A stretch of DNA of 64,000 bases from Yoonia maricola. GTDB taxonomy: Bacteria > Pseudomonadota > Alphaproteobacteria > Rhodobacterales > Rhodobacteraceae. The stretch is from the NCBI RefSeq assembly GCF_002797915.1, contig NZ_PGTY01000001.1, forward strand, positions 682,001-746,000, given 5' to 3'. Positions 63,104-64,000 of the stretch are shown piece after piece (positions within the stretch are counted from its first letter, which is position 1; each line of letters starts with the position of its first letter). A program made the position numbers and the translations under genes. The notes beneath the pieces are model-generated. The model had not been told where the DNA came from. It saw nothing but the letters and a program-made list of their open reading frames with translations, and searched no databases.

Positions 63104-63266
63104 ATGATCTCGCCAATCTGATCTAATGCACAGCGAGCGTTCAAGTTGGTCTTGAGGACTTGCTTTGTGTAGGAACGGTTGAACTCGGTGGTTTCGCGTC
63201 TTATGAAACCTTGCCTTGGTTCGAAATGCTTAAGTAACGGCTTCGTCCACATAACGGACCACTTAC

Positions 63267-64000
63267 TTACAACCGTACAAACCGCTCTTTTTGCAATGCC
63301 GTCCAAAACACCGTCAGGTCATAGCCTTCTTCAGTCTGCGCCTCATCTGTCACCACACCTGCCTCAAACAGCCATGCGCGTTTCTTGCCGTCGGCGAACG
63401 GCAGCGACAGCTTTTCTTCCGTCCGCGGGTCTTTCAGCTTGTCGGGGATTGCCGCCAACAGCGGGTCCATCCCCTCGCCCGTGATTGCTGAGACTGCGAA
63501 TAAATCATCCAGACGCGCCGCTTGCGTCAGCACCGCGTCTCGTGCGTCCCCTTCCAACAGGTCGGTCTTGTTCCACACCTCAATGATCGGCGCTTCCTCT
63601 GCCACCCCAAGGCTTTGCAGGATCGCATGCACATCTGCCGCCTGCTCTTCGGTTTGCGGATGGCTGATGTCACGCACATGCACGATCAGGTCAGCATCCA
63701 GCACCTCTTCCAAGGTCGCGCGGAAGGCCGCGACCAGTTCGGTTGGCAGATCACTGATGAAACCCACGGTGTCGGACATGATCACCTCGTCCCCGGTCGG
63801 CAAAACGATCTTGCGCATCGTCGGATCAAGCGTGGCGAAGAGCATGTCTTTGGCAAAGACCTCTGCCCCCGTGAGCCGGTTGAACAGGGTCGACTTGCCC
63901 GCGTTTGTGTAGCCAACCAAAGCTACAATCGGGAATGGCACTTTTGCACGCGAGGCGCGATGGAGTTCACGGGTTTTGACGACTTTGGCGAGCTGCTTGC
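63267..64000 (-). CDS. hflX: GTPase HflX, C-terminal part (runs past the window edge)
   Basis: The visible part, about 244 residues, opens with KTRELHRASRAKVPFPIVALVGYTN (shown here in part) and has the G1 motif GYTNAGKSTLF, switch II SDTVGF and the G4 motif NKTD. HflX is a ribosome-associated GTPase. The N-terminal domain lies beyond 64000. The reading frame stays open to the edge, so the start is outside the window. Confidence 0.92.
   Translation of the reverse strand, partial: KQLAKVVKTRELHRASRAKVPFPIVALVGYTNAGKSTLFNRLTGAEVFAKDMLFATLDPTMRKIVLPTGDEVIMSDTVGFISDLPTELVAAFRATLEEVLDADLIVHVRDISHPQTEEQAADVHAILQSLGVAEEAPIIEVWNKTDLLEGDARDAVLTQAARLDDLFAVSAITGEGMDPLLAAIPDKLKDPRTEEKLSLPFADGKKRAWLFEAGVVTDEAQTEEGYDLTVFWTALQKERFVRL

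Noticed and set aside
63104..63266. Possible transposase remnant on the minus strand between the hydrolase and hflX
   Set aside because: The peptide is not clearly related to any transposase I know, and no inverted repeats or target duplications are visible.
1..64000. CRISPR arrays, tRNA/rRNA genes, insertion sequences, prophage or integrase genes
   Set aside because: None was seen by eye: no regularly spaced repeats, no tRNA-like folds, no transposase or integrase motifs. A tRNAscan, CRISPR finder and IS search would settle it.

Overview
The window looks like chromosomal DNA from a marine alphaproteobacterium of the Rhodobacterales/roseobacter type. This rests on the density of TRAP and ABC importers, the phoR-pstSCAB-phoU-phoB order, CtrA-like TTAA-N7-TTAA sites, and typical gene families (GcvT-like FAD oxidoreductase, TAXI-TRAP, GlxA-type regulators). 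GC content looks moderately high, but I did not compute it. I saw no rRNA, tRNA, IS element, prophage or CRISPR array. Genes are tightly packed, with many 4-base ATGA/GTGA overlaps.

Layout. (1) 1-3918: an edge fragment, then a large FAD/GcvT-type demethylating oxidoreductase divergent from a LysR regulator across an 11-bp inverted repeat. (2) 4062-15349: a sugar operon with a MalFGK-type importer, a TIM-barrel amidohydrolase, a GH4 glycosidase with the CHSV motif, an AgaS/NagB-II-like SIS protein, a BadF-type sugar kinase and a DeoR repressor. It diverges from a GatZ/KbaZ-type protein and a flavodoxin-fold reductase across two AATGATCATT palindromes 22 bp apart. A galactoside or galactosamine-type pathway is my best reading. 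(3) 15346-29129: an inositol catabolic locus. The minus strand carries iolD, a PhyH-type dioxygenase, iolC, iolB, a class II aldolase and iolG. The divergent plus-strand arm has two more Gfo/Idh/MocA dehydrogenases around an IolE-like protein. A FrcBCA/Rbs-like importer operon ends in a LacI regulator. The same palindrome, TGCAACCGGTTGCA, lies in front of both the catabolic arm and the importer, so the LacI protein probably controls both.

(4) 29465-36183: a DctB/DctD-like two-component pair followed by a TAXI-TRAP importer, with a 16-bp palindrome upstream as the likely activator site. (5) 36364-38846: a Ca2+/Na+ antiporter and 6-phosphogluconate dehydrogenase. (6) 38843-45830: the phosphate regulon, with a Pho box that contains the phoR stop codon. 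(7) 46032-53587: mixed housekeeping genes (gamma carbonic anhydrase, gmk, yicC, class II DAHP synthase), a PAS-domain gene behind two CtrA-type sites, a GlxA-type regulator and a DUF1963/YwqG protein. (8) 53711-62190: a branched-chain-amino-acid-type ABC importer whose operon is interrupted by three small membrane or secreted proteins and followed by a penicillin-acylase-family hydrolase. (9) 62393-64000: an alpha/beta hydrolase and the C-terminal part of hflX, cut by the window edge.

A pattern runs across the window: in four of the five importer operons that carry a binding-protein gene, a strong stem-loop sits directly after that gene and before the remaining transporter genes. This would favour high binding-protein expression.
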